From contig JANHCV010000010.1 of NCBI GenBank assembly GCA_025594325.1, forward strand, positions 434,001 to 498,000: a stretch of 64,000 bases of DNA, read 5' to 3'. Source of the stretch: Blastocladiella emersonii ATCC 22665 (taxonomy: Eukaryota > Blastocladiomycota > Blastocladiomycetes > Blastocladiales > Blastocladiaceae). The notes under the pieces are model-generated. The model did not search any database. It was given only the letters and a program-made list of their open reading frames with translations, and was not told the DNA's origin. This document shows, piece after piece, positions 10,494 through 20,895 of this stretch (position 1 is its first letter; each line of letters begins with the position of its first letter). The translations under genes and the position numbers were made by a program.

Positions 10494-13400
10494 GTGACCT
10501 GGGCACGCGCGTCCATCTGCGACCTGTACGTGGCGCTTGTCGCTCACAATAATAATATCTCTGACCTCATCATTCCGGCTCTATCCAGCCCGATGTCGTC
10601 TTCGCGCGCTCGTTTGGCTGCAGCGAACCGCACGCCTGTTCGCAGCGAGCCTTCTCGGTGCTACCCAGCGTTCCTGACTGTGCGTGCAGACCTGTTCCTC
10701 GACAACATCATTCCGGCTCTATCCAGCCCGATGTCGTCTTCGCGCGCTCGTTCAGCTGCGGCGAACCGCACGCCCGTTCGCGGCGAGCCTTCTCGGTGCT
10801 ACCCAGCGTTCCTGACTGTGCGTGCAGACCTGTTCCTTGACAACATCATTCCGGCTCTATCCAGCCCAATGTCGTCTTCGCGCGGCCCGTTTGGCATCAA
10901 GACCCTCTTGGCGCAGTTCCAGGCCGTCATGTCCAACATCTTCCACAACATGCCGTTTGTGCGCGTCTTCATCGACAATCTCGTCATCTTCTCGGCCTTG
11001 ATCGAGGAGCACACGCAGCACCTCGTCCTCGTCGTCTACCGTCTCACGCGGTGGAACCTCCGCCTCAACCCCGCCAAGTGCTTCTTCTACTACGCACGCG
11101 TGCACCTGCTCGGCCACGTCGTCTCAGCCGAGGGCGTGCAGCCTGCCAAGGCCAAGGTCGTCTCGATCCGTGACTGGCCGCGTCCAACTTCCGGCAACCA
11201 GGTCCAGAAGTTCCTCAGCCTCGTCAACTACCTGCGCGCCTACATCCCGCTCGCCGCGGTCCTCATGCACCCGCTCGACGCGCTGCGCAACCTCAAGCGC
11301 ATTGACCTCGACGTCCGCAACGTGTGGACCGACGAGTGCGAGCAGGCGTTCCTCGCCTTAAAGGCCGCCGTCGCCGCCGCCCCGTGTCTCGCGCCACCTG
11401 ATTTCTCCAAGCCGTTCTTCGTCGCTACTGACGCCTCAAACGTCGGTCTCAGCGCTGTCCTGTTCCAGGGTAGCCGCGAGTCCCCGCGCTACATCTCGTT
11501 TGCCTCTCGCTCTCTGCAGCCCGCCGAGCAGAACTACTCGGCCACCAAGCGCGAGCTCCTCGGCATTGTCTTCGCGCTCACTCGCTTCTTCTACTACCTC
11601 CACGGCCGCCGTTTCGCGTTGTTCACCGCCCACGCGGCGCTCACCCACATGTTCACGCAGAAGCGCCTGTCGCCCATCCTCAAAAACTGGCTCGACACGC
11701 TGCTCTCCCTCTCGTTCTCAGTCACGCACCTCCCCGGCGTCCTGAACGTGCTGCCCGACATCCTTTTGCGCCTGTATAATACTGACGCCCGTGCCCGTCT
11801 CGTCGCCATCAACCGCGCCGGCCGGCGTCCTATATTGCGCTCCCCCCGTGAGCGCCTGCTGGTGGGGGGGGGTCCCTCTGGATCCTCTCCCATGCCGTCT
11901 CTCCCCGAGTGTGCCCTTGGCGACGGCGAGCTCGAGCAGCTCATGACGCACGATCTCTCCCTCGCAGAGAATCGTGCTCAACACTTCTTCCTCGCGCCGG
12001 CCTCGCTCCCGCCCGCGGAGCGGGCCCGCGCTTTCGCTGCCGCACCCACCCATGGGGGCAGCTCTTCTTCAACACCTGCGCCCGCCGTGCACGCCCGCGT
12101 CGTTGCCGCCGCACCCGCCCCCAAGGGTAGCGCGCCATGGCCCGAGTTCTCGCCCATCGGCACTGTCCCGCCCGCGCAGCGCCTCGACACGGCGCCCGTT
12201 CTGCGTGACCAGCGTGACCAGATCATCCGCGACGTGCACGACGTGGGCCACTCGGGTCCCGCGGCCACACAGCAGCAGCTCGTCGGCCTCGGCCACGAAT
12301 GGTCCGGCATGCTCGCCGACTACCAGCGCGTCATTGCCGGTTGCATCCCGTGCGCGCGGTTCTCGGCCACGCGGCAGGGTTTCCACCTGATGCGCTCGAT
12401 CGAGGCGCTGCTGCCGCTCGACCACCTGTCCATGGACTGCATGCAGCTGCCCATCTCGCCCGACGGATACACGCACGTGCTCGTGATCATCGACATCTGC
12501 ACCCGGTTCGCGTGGCTCCACCCGATCCGCTCCGCGTCTGCCGGCGAGGTCGCCACCTGCTTCCTGGCCACGTGCTTCCAGTTCGGTTTCCCGCGCATCA
12601 TCCAGTCCGACAACGGCCCCGAGTTCGCCAACCAGATCATCGCCTCGCTCGCCGACATGGCCGGCATCGACCGCCGCCTCGTGTCGCCATACCACCCGCA
12701 GGCCAACGGCGCCTCGGAGCGTCTCATTCGCTCAGTCAAGGAGATGCTGCTCCCCTCGCTCAACGGGCAGCTCGACCGCTGGCCCGCCATGGTCCCGGCC
12801 ATCCAGTACGCCTACAACATGCGCGCGCACGCGCGCCACGGCTCGACGCCCTTCTCGCTCATGTTCGCGCGCCCCGCCAACGCGCTCCGCGACTACCGCG
12901 CGCAGCCGCCCCTCCGCGACATGACCGAGCAGGAGCAGCTCGCTCGCCTCAAGCTCATGACCGAGTCCATCTACCCCGCCATTGCGCAGCGCACCGCCGA
13001 CCGCAACGCCGTTGTGCAGGCGCGCGCCGATCAGCACCGCAAGATCATCGCCACCGACTTCCCCGCGGGCGCCATCGTCATGCGCATGACCACCGACCGC
13101 GCCTCCCGCCTCGACCCACGCTACGAGGGCCCGTACACGGTGGTTCGCCGCAACCGTGGTGGCGCGTACGTGCTCCGCGACGCCACTGGCGTACTCGTCG
13201 AGAAAATCCCCGCGCACCACCTGCGCCTCATCCAGCCCGAGTCGGCGCCTTTGGGCGAATCGGACACCGTGCGCGACATCCTCCGTCATTGCGACGGCGC
13301 GAACGGCAAGCGCGAGTACCTGGTCCGCTGGTCCGATCGCTCCGCCAGGAACTCGTGGATCCCCGCCAGCGGCTTCAACACCGCCGGCGCCATCAACGAC

Positions 13401-13724
13401 TACCACAAGAAGATCTCGGCCGACACCCGGCTCGAGCGCCAGCGTTCGCTGCAGCGTCTCGCCTCCAAGGTCGCCGCGTCTTCCCCTGTGCCCGCTCCAC
13501 GCCAAGATCCTGCTCCTCGCCAAGTCTCGGCCGACAAGTCGCAGTTCTCGGTCACGCAGTCCTCGGCCGCCTCATCGCCCGCCCGCGCCAACCCGAAGCG
13601 CGCGCGCTCACCCTCGCCCGACCCGCCGTCGTCCATCACGCGCAGCCGGTCCGGTCGCCAGCTCAAGAACGCGGTGTACCAAGGGTTCGTCAAGTCGCTC
13701 AGGTCACGGTCTGGGGGGAGGTGA
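10494..13724 (+). CDS. pol: Truncated Pol: partial RT, RNase H, integrase, chromodomain
   Basis: A long open frame ending TGA directly before the 3' LTR. The first ~130 codons are the 138-bp repeats and have no pol similarity. From 10884 comes the C-terminal half of reverse transcriptase, whose catalytic YxDD box reads FIDN (10968-10979). Then follow the connection domain and RNase H (FFVATDAS near 11424; the usual TDH reads TAH), an HHCC integrase zinc module, and an integrase core with the acidic triad at about 12430 (MDC), 12606 (SDNGPEF) and 12713 (ASER). A GPY/F-type module and a C-terminal chromodomain (EYLVRWSD, about 13264-13410) complete it. Loss of the front half of RT and the D-to-N change make it reverse-transcription dead. 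Integrase looks intact. Confidence 0.85.
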   Translation: MTWARASICDLYVALVAHNNNISDLIIPALSSPMSSSRARLAAANRTPVRSEPSRCYPAFLTVRADLFLDNIIPALSSPMSSSRARSAAANRTPVRGEPSRCYPAFLTVRADLFLDNIIPALSSPMSSSRGPFGIKTLLAQFQAVMSNIFHNMPFVRVFIDNLVIFSALIEEHTQHLVLVVYRLTRWNLRLNPAKCFFYYARVHLLGHVVSAEGVQPAKAKVVSIRDWPRPTSGNQVQKFLSLVNYLRAYIPLAAVLMHPLDALRNLKRIDLDVRNVWTDECEQAFLALKAAVAAAPCLAPPDFSKPFFVATDASNVGLSAVLFQGSRESPRYISFASRSLQPAEQNYSATKRELLGIVFALTRFFYYLHGRRFALFTAHAALTHMFTQKRLSPILKNWLDTLLSLSFSVTHLPGVLNVLPDILLRLYNTDARARLVAINRAGRRPILRSPRERLLVGGGPSGSSPMPSLPECALGDGELEQLMTHDLSLAENRAQHFFLAPASLPPAERARAFAAAPTHGGSSSSTPAPAVHARVVAAAPAPKGSAPWPEFSPIGTVPPAQRLDTAPVLRDQRDQIIRDVHDVGHSGPAATQQQLVGLGHEWSGMLADYQRVIAGCIPCARFSATRQGFHLMRSIEALLPLDHLSMDCMQLPISPDGYTHVLVIIDICTRFAWLHPIRSASAGEVATCFLATCFQFGFPRIIQSDNGPEFANQIIASLADMAGIDRRLVSPYHPQANGASERLIRSVKEMLLPSLNGQLDRWPAMVPAIQYAYNMRAHARHGSTPFSLMFARPANALRDYRAQPPLRDMTEQEQLARLKLMTESIYPAIAQRTADRNAVVQARADQHRKIIATDFPAGAIVMRMTTDRASRLDPRYEGPYTVVRRNRGGAYVLRDATGVLVEKIPAHHLRLIQPESAPLGESDTVRDILRHCDGANGKREYLVRWSDRSARNSWIPASGFNTAGAINDYHKKISADTRLERQRSLQRLASKVAASSPVPAPRQDPAPRQVSADKSQFSVTQSSAASSPARANPKRARSPSPDPPSSITRSRSGRQLKNAVYQGFVKSLRSRSGGR
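10568..10883 (+). repeat. 138-bp tandem repeat, 2.3 copies, in frame
   Basis: Copies begin at 10568 and 10706, and a partial third at 10844. Each is 46 codons, so the reading frame is kept, and the peptide unit starts IIPALSSPMSSSRAR. Differences between copies are few. The array sits where protease and the fingers/palm of reverse transcriptase should be and runs straight into the remaining RT at GPFGI. Its origin is unclear. It may have arisen by template switching during reverse transcription. Confidence 0.9.
13711..13724 (+). promoter_or_regulatory. Polypurine tract before 3' LTR
   Basis: CTGGGGGGAGGTGA abuts the 3' LTR. A purine run here is the normal primer for plus-strand DNA synthesis of LTR retrotransposons. 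It overlaps the pol stop codon. Confidence 0.8.
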
Positions 13725-13940
13725 TGTTGCGTGTCGTTCATGTGGCCACGACCGCGGTGATCAATCATCTGATCTCGCGTGAGCCGCCCGCAATCCCTCG
13801 CTCCCGCGCCGCCGCACCCCGCTGCGGCGCGCCCTGCTTTGTTATCCATTCTCCCCTCTCCCCGTCTTGGGTTCGGGGCCGAAGGCAGGAATAGACATCC
13901 CTGACTACTTGTCTCCCGCCTCCTTCTGTCGGCATCAACA
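13725..13940 (+). repeat. 3' LTR, 216 bp
   Basis: Same length and, by direct reading, same sequence as the 5' LTR; TGTTG...CAACA. It is followed by the second CCACT target duplication at 13941-13945. Confidence 0.95.
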
Positions 13941-14467
13941 CCACTCTGCGTGATTCGGCACATCGTCAGCTTGACCTCGGTTACGCGACCCGAAGATATA
14001 TCGCCGAGAAGCTCTGCGATAGCTGCGTCACCGGGTGCTACGCCCGTGGGCGCGACGGGCGTGTGAGGCCACGCGTCAAGTGCGACGGCAAGGCGAGGTG
14101 TATCGAGCGGCTTGAAATACTTGATAAGCGCCTTGTGCTCGCGCCAAAATGTAACAAACTCCTCAAAGCCGTTGTTGAGCGCCTTGTCGACCGAAGCGCT
14201 GTCGATGGTCGACACCTTGCCGCGGTCGCGCAAGATTTCAAGAAGAGCCACGTTTCCCGTCAACGTCGCATGCCTGACATCGAGGTAAGAGCAACGCGAC
14301 AAGACGACGCGGGTGACGTTCATAGAGTTCGCACGCGTTGTGACGCCGAGGTACTGCCGCATTGCGCGCAAGACAGGCCTTTTGTGAAGCTCGACGGCGC
14401 GGACCAAGATGGCCTCGATGACTTCGCACACGGCGAGCCTCGGTTGCGGGAAGTTCATGGCATTCAT
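13941..14467 (-). pseudogene. LRR4, N-terminal part (gene split by retroelement)
   Basis: It starts at 14467 with MNAMNFPQPRLAVCEVIEAI (a second ATG at 14458 also fits the family). It covers the F-box-like segment, the ankyrin-like segment (TGNVALLEILRDRG; NGFEEFVTFWREHK) and the first LRR, up to the codons for RITQSG, where the retroelement interrupts it. The remaining LRRs resume at 8479. The frame across the empty site is intact, so this half carries no lesion besides the insertion. Read-through into the LTR would add an unrelated tail. Confidence 0.85.
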
Positions 14468-14906
14468 TTGCTTCGTGTGAGTCTAAGGACGAGGGGTGTC
14501 GTTGAGCGCGAGAGCAGGAGCAGTTCTCTTGCTCGCGAGCGTGGGCGACGTGATCGCGTTGGACACTTCGCTGGGTCACCGCTCGCACGCCGTCCGCTGA
14601 GGGACATCAGACCACGCGGAACGCGCACCCGGGCGTGCTCAGCGCGAACAGCGAGCGGATGGCGGCGAGCAGGCACGGCCGGCAGCCCGATCGCGGTCGA
14701 GGTGCCAGTGGCCCGCGGAGCCGAGCAATCGGGCACCCGGGACACGGGCAACGAGCAGCAGTAGCGCAAAAGTCGGAGCCATGGATGGAGGGAGTACGAA
14801 TAAAAAAAACTAGAATTCACAAAGGGGAGGAGACGACGGTGACGATGAGCGAGGGCCGCGACCAGCGCCGCGGCGCCGTGGTGAGACGCCGCGCGAGGGA
14901 CGGTGC
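14468..14906. other. Intergenic, LRR4 upstream / DYNLL downstream
   Basis: No gene found. It holds the presumed promoter of LRR4 (minus strand, upstream of 14467) and the 3' flank of the dynein light chain gene, including an A-rich run near 14801-14815. Confidence 0.5.
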
Positions 14907-15452
14907 TCAGCCCGACTTGAACAGCAGGATGGCGATCTGGCCGAGGTAGAAGTAGATGAAGTGCTACGAGCGCGGCGACGGGGGTGCGTCAGTGGCTGCG
15001 TAAAGGCGGTGGTCGAGGACGACGGGGTGGTCGAGGTCGACGAGGACAAGGAGACGGTAGAGGGCGACGAGGACGACGAGGGAGAGGACGAGGACGCAGT
15101 CGACGACGGGGAGGACGAGGAAGCGGTCGAGGACGAGGACGACGCAGTCGAATCGGAGCGTACCTTGGTCTCGTGCGTCACGTAAGAGCCAAAGTTGCGG
15201 CCGACGACGCAGTGCCACGTGGGGTTGTACTTCTTGTCGAACTCGCGCTTGATGAAGGCGGCCACGTCCTTCTCGATGTTGTACTTCTCCATGGCCTGGG
15301 TCGCGCAGTCGACGGCGTCCTGCTCTACACGCGGGGTGCGGGAAGGGGCGGTGGTGAGCCGTGGGCCCGCTCCGAGTTTCGGGGGTGAAGACCGACGTAC
15401 GCATCTCCTCGGACATGTCCGCGTTCTTGATGATGGCCTTGCGCTCAGACAT
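14907..15452 (-). CDS. DYNLL1: Dynein light chain LC8 (DYNLL)
   Basis: Three exons: 15401-15452, 15164-15324, 14907-14963, giving 89 aa, exactly the family length. The protein starts [17 protein letters not shown], contains [20 protein letters not shown] and ends [14 protein letters not shown], nearly identical to animal LC8. It is a dimeric hub protein that binds short TQT-type motifs in dynein intermediate chain and many other partners, in cytoplasmic and axonemal motors. The introns have GTACG donors and TAG acceptors. Both splice joins restore invariant residues (M-Q-Q-D at join 1, T-K-H-F at join 2), so the model is secure. The animal symbol is used because the match is strong. A paralogue name cannot be assigned. 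Confidence 0.97.
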
Positions 15453-16216
15453 GGTGGTGGTTGCTGCTGTGTGTATGGGGAGGAGGGTGGTCTACGCGAG
15501 ACGGAGCGGGGATGGCGGCGTGAGTCGAGACGGTCTCACAACGACGGGTCGGCCGCGAGACGGCGCGCGCGCGCGGTGGGATGGCGACAGAGCGGGCGGG
15601 CGACGACGCGGATGCGGGGGCCCGCGAGACGTTGTGCGAGGGTGCCGGCACCACGAGCAGCGGTCGGGCAGAGTCGGAGACGCGCGCATAGACTCAGGAC
15701 GAGTGCCGATACGCAGCGCGGGGGCTGCATACACGCCGCCGTCGTCGTGCGCGTGACGCCGTTCGCAGTGCGCGCATGTGTCGAGTCGCCGAAGCCGTTG
15801 TCGAGATCCATCGGAGTAGCCGGTGCAGCCCGCGTCGCCCGCGAGTGTGCCATCCCCGCCTGGCGGGTCGCCCGGGCGCGCGCGCACGCCGCATCGGGGC
15901 CGGTGGCGGCGCGACGTGTACCTTGGAGATTCGTTTGCACCCAGTTACGGATAGCCGGGAGCGCCGATGTGCGAGGAGTTTGGGAGGGTGGTGGTGGTGG
16001 GTCGGGTCGGGGTCGGCGAGACGCGTGCGAGGGCGCGGAGGCAGGCGGCAGGCGGGGGACACGGGGAGGGGAGGCGCACACGGCGCGCTGCTCACGCCGC
16101 GTGGCTGCTCGAACACTCACGAACCGGGGGTCAGGTGCCCCGCGCGTGACGCCGCCCGTGTGGCGCGGCGCGTGACTCTTTTCGCGGGTGCAAATTCTAG
16201 GTGTATCGCCTTCAAC
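15453..16216. other. GC-rich spacer between DYNLL and RAB28
   Basis: No conserved protein is visible in any frame over about 760 bp. Because both neighbours are on the minus strand, this should hold the RAB28 3' UTR and the DYNLL promoter and 5' UTR. Long overlapping open frames exist but have the composition of random GC-rich sequence. Confidence 0.5.
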
Positions 16217-17031
16217 TCACATCACCGAACACTGCCGCACGCTCGCGCGCTTCTTCTTGCCCGCGCCCGTGACCGTCGACGTGAGCTGGACGAGCGACGC
16301 GACCGACAGCCGCCGCGCAATGTTCTTGGCCTGGTTGTCGTCCTTGGCGGTGCCGAGCAGCCGGCTCGCGATCTCGAGGAACATCGAGTACACGGACTCG
16401 GCCACGCGCCCCGACACCGTGTACTGCAGCAGGTCGTGCTCCTCGGCAAACTGCAAGTGGATCTGCGGCGACACCATGCGCAGGCCCGCCAGGTCCGCTA
16501 CACACGTATGCTCCGGCATCAGTGGACAAGTACCGGGAGGTTGAGCGAGAGCGTACACTTGGTCCCGACCATGGCCACGAGCGGGATCCGCGACTTGGCC
16601 GACCGCCGCTTGTGCTTGTGCGGCGCGTCGGAACTACCGAGTCCCGCAAGCTCGCCGCCTCCGCCGCCGCTCATCTCGGGCTCGGTCCCCGCGCCGTCGC
16701 CGCACACGCGCTCGACGAGCTGGAGCCACTGCTGGACGGACTTGAAGCTCGCGGGCTGCGTGGTGTCGTAGACGAGGAGGACGGCGTCGGCGTCGACGAG
16801 GGCGTTGGGCAGGCCGCGCGCGTGCAGCATGGATCCGGAGATGTCCCAGATCTGCACGACGCACGGCGCGTTGTCCGACAGCTTGGTCGCCTTCTCGTAC
16901 ACCTCGAGCCCCGTCGTCGGCTGGTAGTGCACCGAGAACCGGTCGTACACGAACCGGTGCACCAGGCTCGACTTGCCCGTGCTCGGGTTGCCCACCAGGC
17001 AGATCTTGACGACGCGCGGAAAGTCCCTCAT
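16217..17031 (-). CDS. RAB28: RAB28-like small GTPase with CaaX tail
   Basis: Two exons: 16557-17031 and 16217-16497 (intron donor GTACGC), 251 aa. The P-loop is GNPSTGKS (about residues 14-21), the G3 box is WDISGS (the usual catalytic Gln is Ser), and G4 is TKSD rather than NKxD. The insert between about 125 and 150 is low-complexity Gly/Ser. Overall layout (TTGLEVY switch, QIWDI, LLVYD, late FxxIxxxLLG helix) is that of RAB28, and the protein ends CSVM, a CaaX prenylation box such as RAB28 carries instead of the usual Rab CC motif. RAB28 acts with the BBSome/IFT machinery at cilia, which fits a flagellated organism. The atypical G3 and G4 suggest altered GTP hydrolysis. Another divergent Ras-like protein is the alternative. 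Confidence 0.85.
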
Positions 17032-17451
17032 TATCGTTTCATGGAGTTACGCTTTCATTGCACTCTGTAGCGACTGTGACGAAGGAGTCAAACGCGAACG
17101 CACAGAGACGCGACATCCGCACGCGGCGTGGCAGGTGCGAGACACGCGTGTCTCCAACCTCGAAAGTCTCGCGACGCGTCCAGAAACAACGTGATCGCGC
17201 GCGCGCTTTGCTTCCGCCGCTGGGTGGCGCGCGCGCCTCCGCCTTCGACCTTCAGCCTTTCCCTCCCCGGATCACTGCCCTTACCAACCTCGACGCTCAA
17301 TGGGAGCGCATGCATTCTGATACCACGAGCCATGGCTCCATGAATTCGCGCACCTGAGTCTCGCCTTGCACCTACTATTGCCGTCGCCGACCCGACCACA
17401 GACAACAACTACTACCGCTAGATCAAGACCCTACATGCAGCGCGCGTCCCG
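17032..17451. promoter_or_regulatory. Bidirectional intergenic region RAB28 / PTEN
   Basis: The 420 bp between two divergent start codons must contain both promoters. I see no TATA box at a convincing position. No coding sequence is evident. Confidence 0.5.
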
Positions 17452-19303
<1,852 letters not shown>

Positions 19304-19398
19304 CGACCCCGCTCTGCCACCATCTCTTTTGTGTCTCCTCCGCCCGTCGTTCTCTGAGTGTTCCAAAGCGATTCCTCGAATCTATTATACTCTTCGCT

Positions 19399-20533
19399 TT
19401 ACTCGGCATCGCCAAACACGGGCGTGCGCTTCGCCACGATCGCGGCCATCCCCTCCTTGAAATCGGCCGTCTTGTACACGAGGGCCTGGGTGTCGGCCTC
19501 GCGGGCGAGTCCGCGCGTGAGCGCCTCGTCGACGCGCAGGCGCAGCGACTTGGTGGTCATGCGGACGGCGGTCGGGCTCGCGGACGCGATGCGGCGCGCG
19601 AGGGACAGGGCGGACTCGTCGAGCGCGGCGGTCGTGGCGGCGGCGTCCAGGACGAGGCCGAGGTGCTTGGCTTCGGCGCCGCTACGTACGAATCGGGTTA
19701 GATCCAAAGAAGCGTAGGAAGACAGCGAATGTCACAAACGTGATGATGTCGCCGGTCAGGAGCATGCGTGCGGCGACCTGCGGGTTGGTCAGCAGCTCAA
19801 TCGTGGTCTGCGCGCCCATGCCCGGGGTCAGGCCGAGCTTGACGAAGTTGAAGCCCATCTTGGCGTCGACCGTGGTGAGCCTACACGCCGCGGGTGTGAG
19901 TTCGCGTGGAATGACGAGTCATCGGCGCGAACACGTACTTGAGATCGCACGCCATGGCGAGACAGAACCCGGCGCCGACGGCGGGCCCGTTGATCTTGGC
20001 AATGGTCGGGAACGGCACGTCGCGGACCGACAGAAAGCGGGAGTAAAAGGCGCGCATGGTCTGCACGTTGGTCAGGTTGGACGCCTCGATGCGCTTCTGC
20101 AGGAAGTCGAGGTCGCCGCCTAGGCGTTGCACGGCGGGGATCAGTCACGGACTGCGCGCAGTGACCGAACAGCGGCGTACCAGCGCAGAAGGCGCGGCCC
20201 TCGCCCGTCAAGATCATGGCGCGGATCGAGTTGTCCTCTGTTCACACCCATCACAGCATCAGCAAGAGGGCACGATCGGTCCGGCAAACGAGCGCGCGGC
20301 GTACGCGACAGCGACTTCATGGTGGCAACAAACTCGTCGTCCATCTTCTCGGACAGGGCGTTGAGCGACTTGGGCCGGTTGAAGGCGACGGTCACGACGC
20401 CCGACGGCGTGCCGTCCGCGAGCACGTCGCGCGTGACGTGGAGGAACGGCTCGGCTGCCGAGGCGGTGGCCGCCGAGTAGGCGCGCGTGGCCAGGGCTGC
20501 AGAGAAGGCGCGGCGCGAGACGAGCGAGTACAT
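19399..20533 (-). CDS. Mitochondrial enoyl-CoA hydratase/isomerase family protein
   Basis: Five exons: 20305-20533, 20181-20237, 19939-20119, 19740-19880, 19399-19681; 296 aa. I chose the start at MYSLVSRRAFSAALATRAYS, an Arg/Ser/Ala-rich N-terminus typical of a mitochondrial presequence. It is a crotonase fold acting on acyl-CoA. The oxyanion-hole segments are GEGRAFCAGGDLDFL and NGPAVGAGFCLAMACDLKL, followed by AKMGFNFVKLGLTPGMGA. Likely roles are fatty-acid or branched-chain beta-oxidation. Hydratase versus isomerase cannot be decided from the sequence. Three donors are GTACG and the fourth is GTTTGT. The gene converges with PTEN (95 bp apart). Confidence 0.9.
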
Positions 20534-20895
20534 GGCAGTGACGGGTCGACGGGGTTGGGGGAGAAGAGAGAGAGGACGCGCTGCCCTCGAGGCGGAGGAA
20601 CAGCTGAAGGTGAAGCCGAGGATCAGGTGACGCACAGCCCAGCTTTGCCGCTCCGCCGCGCCGGGCGGCCCGCGGCCATGGCGTAAAATTTCAGGTGGGG
20701 CCGGCCGCCGACTCGGCGCGCCCCCAAACGTTCCTCCGCGGTCGCCGGCGAGGGGCCGCTTCCTGGGGCGGGGCGGGGCCTGGGCCTGGGAGGTCGCCGT
20801 CGATGGGCTCCTTCTCCCCTTCTGCTCTCACGCATACGATCTGGCCGCGCTGACGGCACCTCATGCATCATCCATCGCCGACCGCGACCGCAACC
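20534..20895. promoter_or_regulatory. Bidirectional region between hydratase and dolichol kinase
   Basis: A 362-bp GC-rich interval between divergent start codons, presumably holding both promoters. I see no distinct motif beyond GC-box-like runs near 20761-20775. Confidence 0.45.

Larger units (their letters stand above)
8480..13940 (+). mobile_element. Ty3-type LTR retrotransposon (chromovirus), pol internally deleted
   Basis: A 5461-bp element with 216-bp direct LTRs (8480-8695, 13725-13940), a 5-bp target duplication, gag, a truncated pol and a purine-rich tract before the 3' LTR. Integrase lies after RNase H and is followed by a chromodomain, which defines the chromovirus lineage of Ty3/Metaviridae. 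The protease and the first half of reverse transcriptase are missing, replaced by a 138-bp tandem repeat. The element is thus probably non-autonomous, mobilised in trans by an intact relative. The LTRs look identical base for base, so the insertion is recent. It sits antisense to the LRR gene it disrupts. A diverged solo LTR of the same family is at 50237-50537. Confidence 0.95.

Noticed and set aside
12299-13894. Plus-strand 531-codon frame overlapping pol
   Set aside because: Out of frame with the integrase motifs and extremely Arg/His/Pro-rich; a shadow of pol.
13400-13940. Continuation of the LRR4 N-terminal frame into the 3' LTR and pol
   Set aside because: After RITQSGV the frame enters the LTR; the extra ~180 codons are antisense LTR/pol and not part of the gene.
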